57,098 nt of DNA from a virus. The first letter of the stretch is position 1. The number at the start of each line of letters is the position of its first letter. The translations under genes and the position numbers were made by a program. This document shows, in pieces, positions 8,121 through 15,749 of the stretch. Under the pieces are notes generated by a model. It was not told the DNA's origin. It was given only the letters and a program-made list of their open reading frames with translations, and ran no database searches. The DNA is taken from positions 1-57,098 of the IMG/VR virus record IMGVR_UViG_3300042934_000352. One strand, written 5' to 3'.

Positions 8121-8666
8121 TTGACTAAAAAGAATCATGGAAAATTATTCGAAGAGGACATGAAATCATCAGCAAAGGATCAAGGGATATTCTTCTACAG
8201 AGTTAAAGACGTACCCCCAACATTACTTAAACCTAATGCTAGAGTGTCAAAGAATGATTTTGATAGTTTCATATATAGGAAACCTAATCTATTTCCAATA
8301 GAGTTTAAATCTACTCAAAATAGGTCAGTATCCTTTGACGAGAAAATCATCAAAGGACATCAAATTGAGGCCTTAAAAGAAGCTGTAGAATATGATGGAC
8401 TGATTGCTGGATTCATTTTCAACTTTAGAGAATATGACAACACTACATACTTTGTACATATCAATGACTTCCTTGCATATAAACACATAGCAGAAAATGA
8501 AATTACTGATCATACATACAAGAGTAAAGTTAATAAGAGTAGTATACCACTGGACATATGCAAGGAAATTGGAATTGAGGTACGGAATGTTAAGAAGAAG
8601 GTTAGGTACAGATATTACATAAATAAGCTACTGGATGAGTTGATTGAGAAGTTTAATAATAATTAA
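8121..8666 (+). CDS. RecU-type Holliday junction resolvase
   Basis: Expected to cut four-way DNA junctions made during phage replication and recombination. Family marks: N-terminal NHGKLFEEDMKSSAKDQGIFFYR, then FDSFIYRKPNLFPIEFKST, which carries the metal-binding D...ExK core (Asp near 51, Glu near 64, Lys near 66), KGHQIEALKEA and GLIAGFIFNFR. At 181 aa it is close to Bacillus RecU (about 200). Start is TTG after AAAGAGGTGATACA. It needs only dimerisation and Mg ions, so it fits a self-contained phage recombination system. Confidence 0.87.
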   Translation: MTKKNHGKLFEEDMKSSAKDQGIFFYRVKDVPPTLLKPNARVSKNDFDSFIYRKPNLFPIEFKSTQNRSVSFDEKIIKGHQIEALKEAVEYDGLIAGFIFNFREYDNTTYFVHINDFLAYKHIAENEITDHTYKSKVNKSSIPLDICKEIGIEVRNVKKKVRYRYYINKLLDELIEKFNNN

Positions 8667-8704
8667 CTTGAAAAATCTATTTGATAAGGAAAGGTGGAAA
8701 CAGA

Positions 8705-9022
8705 ATGAATATATTGGTAGATGAACGAGCATATGTTAAAGACGACAAACCTACAAATTCAGATTTATTTGTAGTTGTGAGAAAAAACAAACATCAAACA
8801 CCTTACTTTATTATTTCTAATAATGATAAATTTGGATTAATAAATCTTCATAGCGGTAAAACGAATTATGTTGGGGATACAGTAGAAGAAGTAGTAAGTA
8901 GTTATTTGGGAATGAATCTTAATGATAAATTGAATCCAATTACAGAGTATTTCTTCGTAAAATCATATGATTCAAGTATTTCAGTTAAGAGAACATTTGG
9001 ATATGAGAAGGTTAACAGATAA
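8705..9022 (+). CDS. Protein of unknown function (105 aa)
   Basis: ATG 8705 is chosen because AAAGGTGG lies just before it; an upstream in-frame TTG would put that site inside the gene. The product begins MNILVDERAYVKDDKPTNSDL and contains a beta-rich middle (YFIISNNDKFGLINLHSG) resembling small DUF-type phage proteins with a KFGLI-like strand. No enzyme motif. It lies between the resolvase and a second HNH gene. Confidence 0.6.
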   Translation: MNILVDERAYVKDDKPTNSDLFVVVRKNKHQTPYFIISNNDKFGLINLHSGKTNYVGDTVEEVVSSYLGMNLNDKLNPITEYFFVKSYDSSISVKRTFGYEKVNR

Positions 9023-9046
9023 AAATTCTCTTTTATTAGGATAGGA

Positions 9047-9808
9047 GTGGCTGATATAAAGACTTGCAAGAAATGTAATGAGCAAAAAGAATTGACTGAA
9101 TTTAGAAAAGTTAACAGTAATAAAGATGGATTGGATACTAGGTGTAAGGAATGTAGAAAACAAGAATATAAAGAAAATCCAGCACAAAAGGAATACTACT
9201 ACAGACACCACGAGACATTGTTACAACGCGAAGCAAAGAAACGAAAAAATAAAGATCATAAAGAATATCATGTTCAATATACCCGAAAAGACAGAATAGA
9301 AAACAAAGAGAAAGTGTCACTGAGGTCATCAAAGTATAGGGAAAATAATAAAGAATATTATAATGACTATCAGAAAAAACGAAGGGTATTACGCAATTCA
9401 TTGGATGATATGTACCCGGAATATATAGAATCACAAGTTTATGATTGTTTCGGTGACAAGTGTTACTTAACAAATACCGAAGATAACGTTATACTAGATC
9501 ATTTTATACCTATCGGTTGGGGCCATGGAGGAACATATCACGGCAATCTTTATCCCTTAAATGTAAATATTAACTCAACAAAAAGTGGTAATAATCCATT
9601 TGAGATAATTGAGTTTATAAACGAAAAATATCAAATTGACATACATAAATGGAACAAATTAATTGAAACATTAGCTACATTAAACGGAGTAACTGTCGAT
9701 GAATTTAAGGAGTTTGTTTACTGGTGTGAAGCTAATAAACGAACAGTGGATGATATTCAAGCGAATCCTGTTCCATCTATTGAATTATGGAAATCGACTA
9801 CATTATAA
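9047..9808 (+). CDS. HNH homing endonuclease with N-terminal zinc finger
   Basis: A 253-residue nuclease. Residues 6-38 form a small zinc finger (CKKCNEQKELTEFRK ... CKEC), a module common in phage nucleases and also present at the C terminus of the protein encoded at 53998. A Lys/Arg/Tyr-rich stretch of about 80 residues follows, probably DNA-binding. The HNH core is C(FGDK)C ... VILDHFIPIGWGHGG ... NLYPLNVNINSTKSG. Start is GTG at 9047 after AGGATAGGA. It is free-standing and interrupts no gene here; it is likely a selfish element in the early operon. Confidence 0.83.
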   Translation: MADIKTCKKCNEQKELTEFRKVNSNKDGLDTRCKECRKQEYKENPAQKEYYYRHHETLLQREAKKRKNKDHKEYHVQYTRKDRIENKEKVSLRSSKYRENNKEYYNDYQKKRRVLRNSLDDMYPEYIESQVYDCFGDKCYLTNTEDNVILDHFIPIGWGHGGTYHGNLYPLNVNINSTKSGNNPFEIIEFINEKYQIDIHKWNKLIETLATLNGVTVDEFKEFVYWCEANKRTVDDIQANPVPSIELWKSTTL

Positions 9809-9899
9809 ATTATACAATACTAATACACATAGAAGGTTATACATACTGTAGTAATAGGACAAACATACATAAGCATTAAATAGTACAGAGGTGAAACAT

Positions 9900-10091
9900 A
9901 TGGAGGCAACAACGACAATCATCAACGGAATTGAATATGAGATTACAGAGACAGATACACATCATATTCTCAAATCACTGACTAAATCAAAAAATGGACT
10001 GTTTCGCACACTTAGATTCACCAAGGACACTACTGTACACGAACAGTCCATCAATTTTATATCTGATTTCATTGCGAGAGAAATTTTGTAA
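9900..10091 (+). CDS. Small protein of unknown function (63 aa)
   Basis: ATG 9900 follows AGAGGTGAAACAT; the in-frame GTG at 9891 lies within that ribosome binding site. The product begins MEATTTIINGIEYEITETD, looks like a beta hairpin plus C-terminal helix, and ends within the stem of an intrinsic terminator. It resembles the small IING/IIDG-type phage proteins such as that at 7328, but I cannot name a family. Last gene of the early block before the recombinase. Confidence 0.55.
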   Translation: MEATTTIINGIEYEITETDTHHILKSLTKSKNGLFRTLRFTKDTTVHEQSINFISDFIAREIL

Positions 10092-10107
10092 TTCTTCTCG
10101 CTTTTTT
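10074..10107 (+). terminator. Strong intrinsic terminator before the serine recombinase
   Basis: GCGAGA (10074-10079) pairs with TCTCGC (10096-10101), extended by GAA/TTC with a bulge, and is followed by six T. It separates the early operon from the recombinase gene. Confidence 0.8.
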
Positions 10108-10108
10108 G

Positions 10109-10129
10109 TGTTATAATGTGGTTTATAAT
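10109..10129 (+). promoter_or_regulatory. Extended -10 promoter for the serine recombinase
   Basis: TG-T-TATAAT at 10109-10117 is a textbook extended -10; no good -35 is seen because that region is the terminator stem. A second TATAAT is at 10124-10129. Either would give a short leader to the recombinase ATG at 10157. Confidence 0.6.
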
Positions 10130-10135
10130 TAACTA

Positions 10136-10158
10136 CCCAAAAGGAGTATTACACACAT
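10136..10158 (+). repeat. Imperfect direct repeat, copy 1 (before the recombinase)
   Basis: A 23-bp segment, CCCAAAAG plus TACACACAT with a 6-bp variable middle, matches 11785-11807 at 19 of 23 positions. The two copies bracket the recombinase gene; this one contains the ribosome binding site and the first two bases of the start codon. Confidence 0.5.
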
Positions 10159-11740
10159 GAAAAGAGTATGGTGTCTTTACCGTGTTTCAACAAAAGGACA
10201 AGTCAATCCAGATGAAGATATTCCGATGCAAAAAAACGCATGTCATAAATTTATTGAATCTCATCCTGACTGGAAATTGGACAGAGAGTTGTATGAAAAA
10301 GGTGTGTCAGGTTGGAAGAATAAAACGGATGACCGTGATGAATTAGTTAAAATTAAAAAGGCTGCTGAACAGAAACAGTTTGATGTGTTGTTAGTATTTA
10401 TGTTTGATCGACTTGGAAGACGTGAAGATGAGAGTCCGTTGGTTGTTCAATATTTAGTAAGTCATGGTGTAGAAGTTTGGTCTGTGAATGAGGGAGAACG
10501 TAAAATCGAAGGCCATACCGATTTACTTATTAACTATATTACCTTTTGGCAGTCATCAGGCGAGAGTAAGAAAACGTCAATTCGTGTGAAGGAAATACTC
10601 GGACAAATGAATGAGAGGTCAGAGTACACAGGCTCAAATCCACCTTACGGCTATGAAGTTTATGATACTGGAGTTAAGCATTGGAAGTATGATAAGAACG
10701 TGAAGGATTTACGTATCAGTGAAACAGAATCAGAAGTTGTTAAATTAATGTATGATATGTATGTTCAAAAAGGTTTTGGAGTAGGTAGGATTACTAACTA
10801 TCTAAATTCCAACGGATATACCACACGTAAGCAAAATGCTTGGAGAATTAATACAGTGTTCAGCATATTAAAGAATCCGATTTATTATGGACGGAAGCGA
10901 TTCAACACCAAAGACAGCTCTAATCAAGGTAAGAATCTTCCTTCAAGTGAATGGAAGTTGGGCGAATATCGGGATGATTGGAAAATTATTGACGAGGATG
11001 TATTCAATCAAGTTCAAGAAACTATGTTCAATCGAGCAAGTAAGCAGTCTAAAACAGTCAGAAAAGGTAAGTTATTGCTTAATGGATTTGCTAGATGTGG
11101 TTATTGTAGGAATTTGCTAAATAGTGATACAGGTAGCAATTCTTACACGTTGAAAGATGGTACTAAAAAGAAGAGACAATTACACCGTTATAGATGTTTT
11201 ACGCAAAGACAATCAACTATTCCACATGATAGACATACTTTCACGTCACATAAATATGAGGACGAAGTTATTGAAATTATTAAGGATAAACTTAGATCAA
11301 TCAAACTGAATCAAAATTTATTAGAGAAATCAGCCTCATACAAAAAGGAAAATCACAATGTATTGTTGAAGGAAATTAACTCCATCAAGAAAACAATCCA
11401 ATCTAAAACGAACGAGTTGGAAGTATTAAATAATGAAATCGTCAAATCACTCATGGGACAAAGTAAATTTAAGCCGGAACAGTTGAGTGTTGCTATTGAA
11501 AATTTAGAAAGCCAACTCGAACAAATGAATGGTCAATTAACTGAAAAGGAAAAAAATTATCATTCACTTGACAAAGAAGTGGAAAAGGAAATTGACTTTA
11601 TTCAAAATGTGGACAAGTGGATAGAGGATTTAGACAGTGTGGATCATGACAAGAAGAAAGTTATGATTGGGAATTTAGTGAAGGAGATTTACTTTTACAA
11701 AGATAGTGTAGATGTGGAATTAAAGTTGAACCTACTCTGA
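10157..11740 (+). CDS. Large serine recombinase (phage integrase/resolvase family)
   Basis: Catalyses site-specific DNA exchange through a serine-DNA link, normally phage integration or excision. The N-terminal resolvase domain (1-150) has YRVSTKGQ with nucleophile Ser11, and the Arg-rich FDRLGRRE near residue 92. A recombinase domain spans about 165-290 (PPYGYEV, RITNYLNSNGYTT, ILKNPIYYGRKRF). A zinc ribbon follows (CGYC near 314, distal Cys in RYRC near 348), then a coiled coil around 385-480. 527 aa is typical of integrases such as those of phiC31 or SPbeta. It sits alone between a terminator and a terminator, pointing into 11741-12112, where its attP may lie. Confidence 0.93.
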   Translation: MKRVWCLYRVSTKGQVNPDEDIPMQKNACHKFIESHPDWKLDRELYEKGVSGWKNKTDDRDELVKIKKAAEQKQFDVLLVFMFDRLGRREDESPLVVQYLVSHGVEVWSVNEGERKIEGHTDLLINYITFWQSSGESKKTSIRVKEILGQMNERSEYTGSNPPYGYEVYDTGVKHWKYDKNVKDLRISETESEVVKLMYDMYVQKGFGVGRITNYLNSNGYTTRKQNAWRINTVFSILKNPIYYGRKRFNTKDSSNQGKNLPSSEWKLGEYRDDWKIIDEDVFNQVQETMFNRASKQSKTVRKGKLLLNGFARCGYCRNLLNSDTGSNSYTLKDGTKKKRQLHRYRCFTQRQSTIPHDRHTFTSHKYEDEVIEIIKDKLRSIKLNQNLLEKSASYKKENHNVLLKEINSIKKTIQSKTNELEVLNNEIVKSLMGQSKFKPEQLSVAIENLESQLEQMNGQLTEKEKNYHSLDKEVEKEIDFIQNVDKWIEDLDSVDHDKKKVMIGNLVKEIYFYKDSVDVELKLNLL

Positions 11741-11757
11741 GATATGGGTAGGTTTTT
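11729..11757 (+). terminator. Intrinsic terminator of the serine recombinase
   Basis: AACCTAC (11729-11735) pairs with GTAGGTT (11748-11754), then TTTTTA. The stem overlaps the last codons of the recombinase gene. Confidence 0.7.
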
Positions 11758-11784
11758 ATGTGTGTTTCTATTCGTCTACCACTT

Positions 11785-11807
11785 CCCAAAAGAATAGTTA
11801 CACACAT
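11785..11807 (+). repeat. Imperfect direct repeat, copy 2 (after the recombinase)
   Basis: Partner of the segment at 10136-10158 (19 of 23 identical). With the first copy it brackets a 1.6-kb module holding only the recombinase gene. Confidence 0.5.
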
Positions 11808-11913
11808 AATAATATGAGTGTAGAAACGTTGATAAGACTGATTATAGCATAATTTGGTGTCCCTCAATAGCGGTGGGTGAGTAGGGGATAGGTTGAAAAG
11901 TAGGAGAGAAGGG

Positions 11914-11982
11914 AGGTTGATTTAATCATAATAGGTACACATATATGTATCTAATTTATATTGATAGTGATTAAATCAACCT
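11914..11982. repeat. Perfect 15-bp inverted repeat between convergent genes
   Basis: AGGTTGATTTAATCA (11914-11928) is exactly inverted as TGATTAAATCAACCT (11968-11982), with 39 bases between. The 372-bp stretch 11741-12112 carries no gene that I can support. It lies between the 3' ends of the serine recombinase and the RepL-like gene, so these repeats are not promoter operators. An attachment site, replication or partition site, or RNA processing element are the options. Confidence 0.7.
11933..11952. repeat. 20-bp palindrome, copy A
   Basis: AGGTACA-N6-TGTATCT, one base from a perfect palindrome, lies inside the larger inverted repeat. Flanks match copy B (AT before, AAT after), giving a shared form of ATAGGTACA-N6-TGTAyCTAAT. 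Confidence 0.7.
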
Positions 11983-11995
11983 TTTCGCAAAAAAT

Positions 11996-12015
11996 AGGTA
12001 CACCAGAATGTACCT
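11996..12015. repeat. 20-bp palindrome, copy B
   Basis: AGGTACA-N6-TGTACCT, perfect 7-bp arms. It starts exactly 63 bp after copy A, which is six helical turns, so both would face the same side of the DNA. This suits a dimeric DNA-binding protein. Confidence 0.7.
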
Positions 12016-12112
12016 AATATTGCCCTTCAACCCTACGTACATCAATGTTTTGCCTCAATTTGCTCTTTTATAATCTATTCTTTTTTCACATTCACACGAA
12101 AAATGACAACAC

Positions 12113-12820
12113 TTAACTAGCTTCATTTATTAATTCCATTATCTCAGACGTAATTCTTTTATCATCTTTCGTTTCAAACTCAGCATCCAAAGGAATATTA
12201 ACTTTACCTTCTTCATTTAACTTTTTAATTTCAGCATGAACAGTTTTAGTAATTTTCAACAATGCCTTCTTTGCTTTATCGTCTATATATTTACCTCTAT
12301 AAAATAAATATGGAGATAAATAAAAAACCTTATTTCTTCTGTCAGTCGGGTGCTGTTCAGAGAGAATAAGGTTTTTCTTTTCCAATTCACGTATTTTCTT
12401 TTTTAAATATGATTCAGGTGATTTATTTTTATACTTTTTAATGGTCATCATATCTGCAATTAATTCTTTTTTAGTCAGATAGTTACCATCTTTTCTTAAA
12501 TAGTTATCTTCCATATTTGTATACTTTGAAGCAAGATATGTAAGAAATCCTAAATCATCAAAGTCAATAATATCTTCATCTATCAAATTAATCGCCTCAT
12601 TATCAAATATTTTTACAAATTTAGTTTTTCCAGCTTTCCACAAAGATTTCTTTGTGTGATTAACAAATATACTAAACGTCATTTCTTCAATTAATTCTTG
12701 TGATATTCCGTAAGCATCTGATAAGTCATTTACTTCACTACCAATTCGCTTTAGAAGAATTTCACGTACTAATAATGCTTCGTTTTGTTTATCGCCAATA
12801 CTTTCAAATTTTAAAGTCAT
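12113..12820 (-). CDS. Winged-helix DNA-binding protein, RepL-like (possible replication initiator)
   Basis: A 235-residue protein. Residues 60-190 fit the layout of Firmicutes RepL-type plasmid replication proteins: a lead-in like FVKIFDNEA, a helical segment DDLGFLTYLASKY, a winged-helix core with YLKKKIRELEKKNLIL as recognition helix and wing, and the closing strand VFYLSPYLFYRGKYI (compare LNPxLFxxG of RepL). The N-terminal 60 and C-terminal 50 residues are helical. ATG follows GGAAGGGG. It is transcribed toward the palindrome cluster at 11914-12015, which could be its target. A transcriptional regulator is the alternative; no direct proof of replication function is visible. Confidence 0.55.
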   Translation of the reverse strand: MTLKFESIGDKQNEALLVREILLKRIGSEVNDLSDAYGISQELIEEMTFSIFVNHTKKSLWKAGKTKFVKIFDNEAINLIDEDIIDFDDLGFLTYLASKYTNMEDNYLRKDGNYLTKKELIADMMTIKKYKNKSPESYLKKKIRELEKKNLILSEQHPTDRRNKVFYLSPYLFYRGKYIDDKAKKALLKITKTVHAEIKKLNEEGKVNIPLDAEFETKDDKRITSEIMELINEAS

Positions 12821-12869
12821 CTGTATGACCCCTTCCTGTTCACAATAGTTACATATATTTGTATAATTA

Positions 12870-13067
12870 TTATTTAAAGCTGTCTCTTACAGCAGAATAG
12901 TCATCCAAAGCCTTACTGAATTCTTCATTCCGTTCAAACACCCAAAAATATTTTCCTGTTGTATTGTGTTTATCTTTGTAAATGTAATAAAAGCCATTTA
13001 ACTTTAAGAAATGAAAAAGTTTAATTGAATAGCAGTAGTACACATTTTTCTGAACATATGTTGACAT
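12870..13067 (-). CDS. DUF5659-like small protein, paralogue 1 (65 aa)
   Basis: ATG 13067 is chosen because GAGGAGTG precedes it; upstream in-frame starts lack a site. The sequence pattern YCYSIKLFHFLKLNGFYY ... YFWVFERNEEFSKALDDY matches that of the proteins encoded at 50074 and 16777: a short helix, a strand, then FWVFERN and a closing helix. Such 60-70 residue proteins are common in Firmicutes phages and have no proven role. It lies in tandem with the RepL-like gene, behind a bidirectional terminator. Confidence 0.7.
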   Translation of the reverse strand: MSTYVQKNVYYCYSIKLFHFLKLNGFYYIYKDKHNTTGKYFWVFERNEEFSKALDDYSAVRDSFK

Positions 13068-13114
13068 ATTTAACACTCCTCGTATGAAATTGTTTATAAG
13101 TTTGTTTTCCAAAG

Positions 13115-13148
13115 AAAACAACAAAGGTCTTTCTTTTGACCTTGTTTT
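13115..13148. terminator. Bidirectional intrinsic terminator
   Basis: AAGGTC (13124-13129) pairs with GACCTT (13138-13143) across 8 bases. On the plus strand GTTTTTG follows; on the minus strand TTGTTTTC follows. It lies in the leader of the 13067 gene and could act as an attenuator. Confidence 0.6.
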
Positions 13149-13204
13149 TGCATATTCTGTTATGGGATAGGAAAATATATTTAGTACAACTAGACACCTT
13201 CACA

Positions 13205-13238
13205 CAGCAAAAAGGAGAGGGGAACAAATCCACTCTCC
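13205..13238 (-). terminator. Terminator ending the late structural operon
   Basis: On the minus strand GGAGAGTGG (13238-13230) pairs with CCCCTCTCC (13222-13214) and is followed by five T (13213-13209). It lies after the last tail gene (13370). The remaining bases 13239-13369 hold small AT-rich palindromes (ATCTATC/GATAGAT, GTAATT/AATTAC) but no gene that I can support. Confidence 0.75.
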
Positions 13239-13369
13239 AATTTCCTATGTATTCGACAAATTTTTACACGTTAAAAGTTTGATTTTAATTACTGTTTAAA
13301 GTAATTTAAATTACTATATAGCGTAACTATTATCTATCTCAGACGGATAGATTCCACTGTATATGTACA

Positions 13370-13666
13370 CTACAATTTCTTCCCAACAGTAAAGTATCCA
13401 ATCGAACTTGCAAACTCTTTCCCATCAGGAAATTTTACTGTGGCTTGAAAACTATAACTTGCAATTTCATCAATATCCTCACGATTTAAAGTGAATTCAC
13501 ACAAACCTTTCAATCCATCCTTAATTTGTGCAATTTTATTAATTCGTTTCGCACGTAGTTTGATTAAAACTTCGACTACAGTTCCACGCAGATCAACTAT
13601 TCCTACATCATCGACAATTTGAAGTTCTATCACAGTACCATTGTCACCTATTCTAATATCACTCAT
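13370..13666 (-). CDS. Small baseplate protein, BppU N-domain-like (98 aa)
   Basis: The sequence resembles the N-terminal domain of BppU-type baseplate proteins: GTVVEVLIKLRAKRINKIAQ, then a strand pattern CEFTLNREDIDEIASYSFQATVKFPDGKEF and SSIGYFTV. Here only that domain is present, whereas the gene at 20534 has the domain plus extensions. It is the last gene of the tail fibre cluster, 13 bases after the repeat-rich fibre. Probably a baseplate or fibre adaptor. Confidence 0.6.
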   Translation of the reverse strand: MSDIRIGDNGTVIELQIVDDVGIVDLRGTVVEVLIKLRAKRINKIAQIKDGLKGLCEFTLNREDIDEIASYSFQATVKFPDGKEFASSIGYFTVGKKL

Positions 13667-13679
13667 TTACTTCACCACC

Positions 13680-14951
13680 TTATATGTGAAGGTTGAATTT
13701 CTTATTCCGTACAATTTCTACATCAAAACTCTGCTTACGTTTAATCTCCAACACATACTTCAACACTTGCTGATACACGAAATAGTCATCTAGCAGTTGT
13801 TGCAAGGTGTCATAATCAACAGTGCCACTTTGATACATCGCTTGCTTCAGTTGATGTTCAACGGATGCTAACTTGTAGATAATTTGTTTTACATCATATT
13901 GTTGAGTAGACTGATTGTATATTTGATTCCTCACACTATAAGACACATTGTTGTTCTGATACATACTCTGTCTTGTGCTGAAAGGGGAGGAAGATACATT
14001 ATAGATAATCTGTTTATTATCAAAACTTTTTACACCAACTGAGTACAACATCAACTTCGTATCAAATGATAACGAGCCAACGAATCCACCATCTATTAAC
14101 TGTTGTAATGTGTCGAATGTTAGGGCGGAGGTAGAGTACATGGATTGCTTAGTTTGATAGTTTACATTTGAGTTGTTGTAGATGATTAGTTTCGAATCAA
14201 AGTTAGATAGGGTAGTGTCGTATAATTCGTTTTTTGTGTCGTAGCTAGTCTGACCCACACCATACACAATAATCTTACTGTCAAATGAGGATTCACTTGT
14301 GCGGTAGATTGATTGTTTTGTGTCAAGTTGACGGTTAGATATAGAGTATAATTGTTGCTTAGAATCGTAGTTACTAGTTGCAGTACGGTAAATGACATTT
14401 TTAGTCGAGTAGGATACTGAGCCTGTTGTACCTGTGTCTCCTCCGCCTGTGCCATCATCTAGCCAAGTTCCACCTGTCAGGGTTGCGTGTTTAGTGTTTC
14501 CGCTTTGATCTTGTACCGTCCCTGTAGCCATATCAATATACGAGACTACTGTTCCATTATTTAGGAATTTAACGTTATAAACGTTCCCTTTTAATTTTGC
14601 AAAACCGCTAGAATTGGAGAAAAGGTTTACATCATCCGTAAAAGCTGTATTCGCAATCAGTTGTAGGGTAGTTTTTTGATTAATTGGAATACCTAAATTG
14701 GCATCACTTGTTTTTCGTACCCCGTCTACATAGGTAAAACCATTTGTACCCAGAAAGGGGGATGAACTTGTAGTCCTAGAGACACCATCGGATTGCAGGT
14801 AAATATAAGCGTTAGCGTTGCCTGTTCTAGCATCAAACAAATATTGTGTACTTGTTGGCTGTGCAAGAAATTCAAAAATTACTTCGTTAAATGTAATGGA
14901 GGGCATTTTTAAAAGGTCGTCTACTCCATCTAAATAGAGGTATTTAACCAT
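13680..14951 (-). CDS. Tail fibre protein with lectin-like head and 14-residue tandem repeats
   Basis: Residues 1-165 look like a concanavalin/LamG-type beta sandwich (LYLDGVDDLLKMPS start, YIYLQSDGV, VYNVKFLNNGTVVSYIDM, GTVQDQSGN). A Gly/Thr linker (166-178) leads to about 15 copies of a 14-residue repeat from residue 181 to 392, with consensus FDTKQxIYxxSxxx: an aromatic, a Thr/Ser-Lys pair, then Ile/Met-Tyr. The C-terminal 30 residues are basic. This is a likely receptor-binding fibre. The repeat should form a regular elongated shaft. Start ATG follows GGAGGTAGCAACTC. Confidence 0.75.
   Translation of the reverse strand: MVKYLYLDGVDDLLKMPSITFNEVIFEFLAQPTSTQYLFDARTGNANAYIYLQSDGVSRTTSSSPFLGTNGFTYVDGVRKTSDANLGIPINQKTTLQLIANTAFTDDVNLFSNSSGFAKLKGNVYNVKFLNNGTVVSYIDMATGTVQDQSGNTKHATLTGGTWLDDGTGGGDTGTTGSVSYSTKNVIYRTATSNYDSKQQLYSISNRQLDTKQSIYRTSESSFDSKIIVYGVGQTSYDTKNELYDTTLSNFDSKLIIYNNSNVNYQTKQSMYSTSALTFDTLQQLIDGGFVGSLSFDTKLMLYSVGVKSFDNKQIIYNVSSSPFSTRQSMYQNNNVSYSVRNQIYNQSTQQYDVKQIIYKLASVEHQLKQAMYQSGTVDYDTLQQLLDDYFVYQQVLKYVLEIKRKQSFDVEIVRNKKFNLHI
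13776..14411 (-). repeat. Coding tandem repeat, about 15 units of 42 bp
   Basis: Protein period of 14 residues; one unit (near 14077-14127) is 17 residues long with an inserted GlyGly segment. The DNA copies are diverged, so the repeat is under protein-level selection and is not a recent slippage product. Confidence 0.8.
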
Positions 14952-14964
14952 GAGTTGCTACCTC

Positions 14965-15270
14965 CTAATCCACCATATATTCTTCTGCAATCACACAAGG
15001 CTTCTTTTCTTTATCGTCATGGGAGCAATCGTGACGGTCAAGTTTTCCCTTATGTTTATCTGCATGACGTTTCATGTCAGACCACAACTTTGATTCATCG
15101 GATTGATTTTCTACCCATACTTCGAAAATGAAGGTAGATTCTCCTGTTTCATCATCCACTACTTCTTGCGTATCAAGTTTCCAAAGTAGGTATTTGTTAA
15201 TGTCAGCTACTACGGCTTCCTTATCTGCTTGCGTTTTGGTTTTGAGATTACCACGAATGGATTTTTTCAT
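14965..15270 (-). CDS. Unknown protein of the tail fibre cluster (101 aa)
   Basis: A hydrophilic, highly charged protein (MKKSIRGNLKTKTQADKEA start), with a central strand ESTFIFEVWVENQSDESK and a His/Asp/Lys-rich tail (HADKHKGKLDRHDCSHDDKEKK) that could bind metal. No family recognised. It lies between two structural genes, 6 bases before the preceding stop and 13 bases before the fibre start, so it is probably a fibre chaperone or minor structural protein. Confidence 0.6.
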   Translation of the reverse strand: MKKSIRGNLKTKTQADKEAVVADINKYLLWKLDTQEVVDDETGESTFIFEVWVENQSDESKLWSDMKRHADKHKGKLDRHDCSHDDKEKKPCVIAEEYMVD

Positions 15271-15276
15271 AATTCA

Positions 15277-15660
15277 TCAGACCGCAAATTCAGTGAAGCT
15301 GACTTTTAGCTTGATATCTGTTTTATTCATAGAGTCTCCAACAGCAGGGGTAGTCACCTTAATCCAAAAAGGTTTTGCAACATTAGAATCAGAAATATTA
15401 GCCATAGATAAAGCTGCTCCACCTGATAAGAAAGTTGATCCATCACTGCTCATTTGTATCCAACTTGCTTCAGATGTAGAAACTAAATCCTCCGGCAAAA
15501 TTTGGATAGATTCATATCTCTTACTTGAAGAATCGTTATACAACCACAATTGGAGAGTCTGACTTCCGCCACTGATACTATGGCTCGTTGTAATTGGATT
15601 AGTTGAGTCTTGAGATACAATGTCAGTTAAACCTACGTTTTTACTAATCTTCAATGCCAT
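15277..15660 (-). CDS. Probable virion surface protein, beta-sandwich-like (127 aa)
   Basis: Ser/Thr-rich sequence with the alternating pattern of an immunoglobulin-like or CBM-like beta sandwich: TLQLWLYNDSSSKRYESIQI, SEASWIQMSSDGSTFLSG, KPFWIKVTTPAVGDSMNKTDIKLKV. Adjacent small tail genes often encode such decorations. ATG follows AGGAGGAATTTAACA. No enzyme residues are seen. A terminator stands just upstream, so it may be read mainly by leak-through or by its own promoter. Confidence 0.6.
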   Translation of the reverse strand: MALKISKNVGLTDIVSQDSTNPITTSHSISGGSQTLQLWLYNDSSSKRYESIQILPEDLVSTSEASWIQMSSDGSTFLSGGAALSMANISDSNVAKPFWIKVTTPAVGDSMNKTDIKLKVSFTEFAV

Positions 15661-15694
15661 TGTTAAATTCCTCCTAAATATTTATTTGCACAAG

Positions 15695-15724
15695 AAAAAA
15701 GAGAAGTCAGTTAAGACTCCTCTC
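15695..15724 (-). terminator. Minus-strand terminator after the homing endonuclease at 15750
   Basis: On the minus strand GAGAGGAGTC pairs with GACTTCTC (one bulge) across TTAACT, followed by TTTTTT. It is placed directly before the ribosome binding site of the next gene, a layout repeated across this operon. Confidence 0.75.
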
Positions 15725-15749
15725 AAAAAAACAGGGTAACTATTTTGTA

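Noticed and set aside
7229-11832. Shared sequence AGAAACGTTGAT at 7229-7243 and 11820-11834 as attachment site or repeat
   Set aside because: Only 13 bases are shared in AT-rich intergenic DNA and no related flanks are seen, so it is too short to support a function.
11661-11867. Minus-strand 68-residue frame after the serine recombinase
   Set aside because: It overlaps the recombinase end and its terminator, with no ribosome site and no credible protein pattern.
13021-13233. Minus-strand 70-residue frame near 13.1 kb
   Set aside because: It runs through two terminators and overlaps the better supported 12870-13067 gene in another frame.
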